DNA of 46,952 nucleotides from an uncultured Hyphomicrobiaceae bacterium (GTDB lineage Bacteria; Pseudomonadota; Alphaproteobacteria; Rhizobiales; Hyphomicrobiaceae): assembly GCA_937873575.1 (NCBI GenBank), contig CALMPK010000155.1:1-46952 (forward strand), in the 5' to 3' direction. Shown piece after piece: positions 46,952 to 46,952 of this stretch; the stretch's first letter is position 1, and the number at the start of each line of letters is the position of its first letter. The notes below the pieces were generated by a model, which was not told the origin of the DNA, ran no database searches, and saw nothing but the letters and a program-made list of their open reading frames with translations. Both the position numbers and the translations under genes were made by a program.

Positions 46952-46952
46952 A
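46540..46952. repeat. 78-bp tandem repeats with a 234-bp higher-order unit
   Basis: The sequence AAACTGAT recurs at 46540, 46618, 46696, 46774, 46852 and 46930, exactly 78 bases apart, and continues off the window edge. Units alternate in a fixed cycle of three (ends CYSLR, C(S/P)ALQ, CFSIE), so that copies 234 bases apart are almost identical while neighbours differ. The period is a multiple of three, so gain or loss of units keeps the LRR frame open. Confidence 0.85.

Noticed and set aside
46540..46952. CRISPR array from evenly spaced repeats
   Set aside because: The 78-base units are contiguous and encode an in-frame LRR; there are no spacers.

Overview
The window is almost entirely one temperate myophage or prophage genome. 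GC is high, most genes abut or overlap by the 4-base ATGA or TGATG junction, and the protein style (SPP1/HK97-type head genes, COG5526-type lysin, DUF6527, DUF4376-like tail protein, coiled-coil winged-helix-like regulator) points to an alphaproteobacterial host, probably Hyphomicrobiales (Bradyrhizobium/Rhodopseudomonas/Afipia-like). That host assignment is an inference from style, not from any host gene in the window.

Left arm (1-5.8 kb), mostly plus strand: small accessory genes, a membrane protein on the minus strand, an orphan plus-strand terminator that may end a small RNA, a KilA-N-type protein preceded by a perfect palindrome, a convergent coiled-coil regulator, three small early-type proteins (one DUF551-like), a compact tyrosine recombinase, a GIY-YIG/T5orf172-like nuclease, and a degenerate tRNA-Gly(UCC)-like sequence.

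From 5.8 kb to the right edge nearly everything is one long late operon on the minus strand, read right to left: tail-fibre-like leucine-rich-repeat protein (open at the window edge), accessory structural proteins, terminase small and large subunits, portal, Mu F-like head protein, HK97-type prohead protease, major capsid, probable decoration protein, head-tail connectors, then a Mu-type contractile tail (DUF2635 protein, sheath, tube, tail chaperone with a canonical -1 slippery site, tape measure, gpN-, gpP-, gp45-, PAAR-, gp46-, gp47-, gp48-like proteins), fibres, endolysin, spanins and two small late genes. The phage is thus a mosaic: HK97-like capsid plus Mu-like tail.

The most unusual content lies in the head module. 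Four proteins (starting at 28601, 30537, 39345 and 42080, minus strand) carry the same C-terminal plan: a Gly/Ala-rich hydrophobic segment, a helix of the form F-x-x-A-N/D-x-x-F/W, then a box G-W-A/S-N/D-x-A. Their N-termini differ (JAB/MPN-like, ParB-like, repeat-bearing, or none recognised). This looks like a polymorphic set of phage-delivered 'polyvalent' or pilot proteins built on a common virion-targeting or membrane-crossing scaffold. Other points of interest are a 78-bp/234-bp higher-order repeat in the LRR fibre, an inverted moron gene with a bidirectional terminator between tape measure and tail chaperone, an in-line HNH-AP2 homing endonuclease, very stable hairpins after the capsid and decoration genes, a run of hairpins between two connector genes, and a large terminase that seems to begin at an ATC codon.
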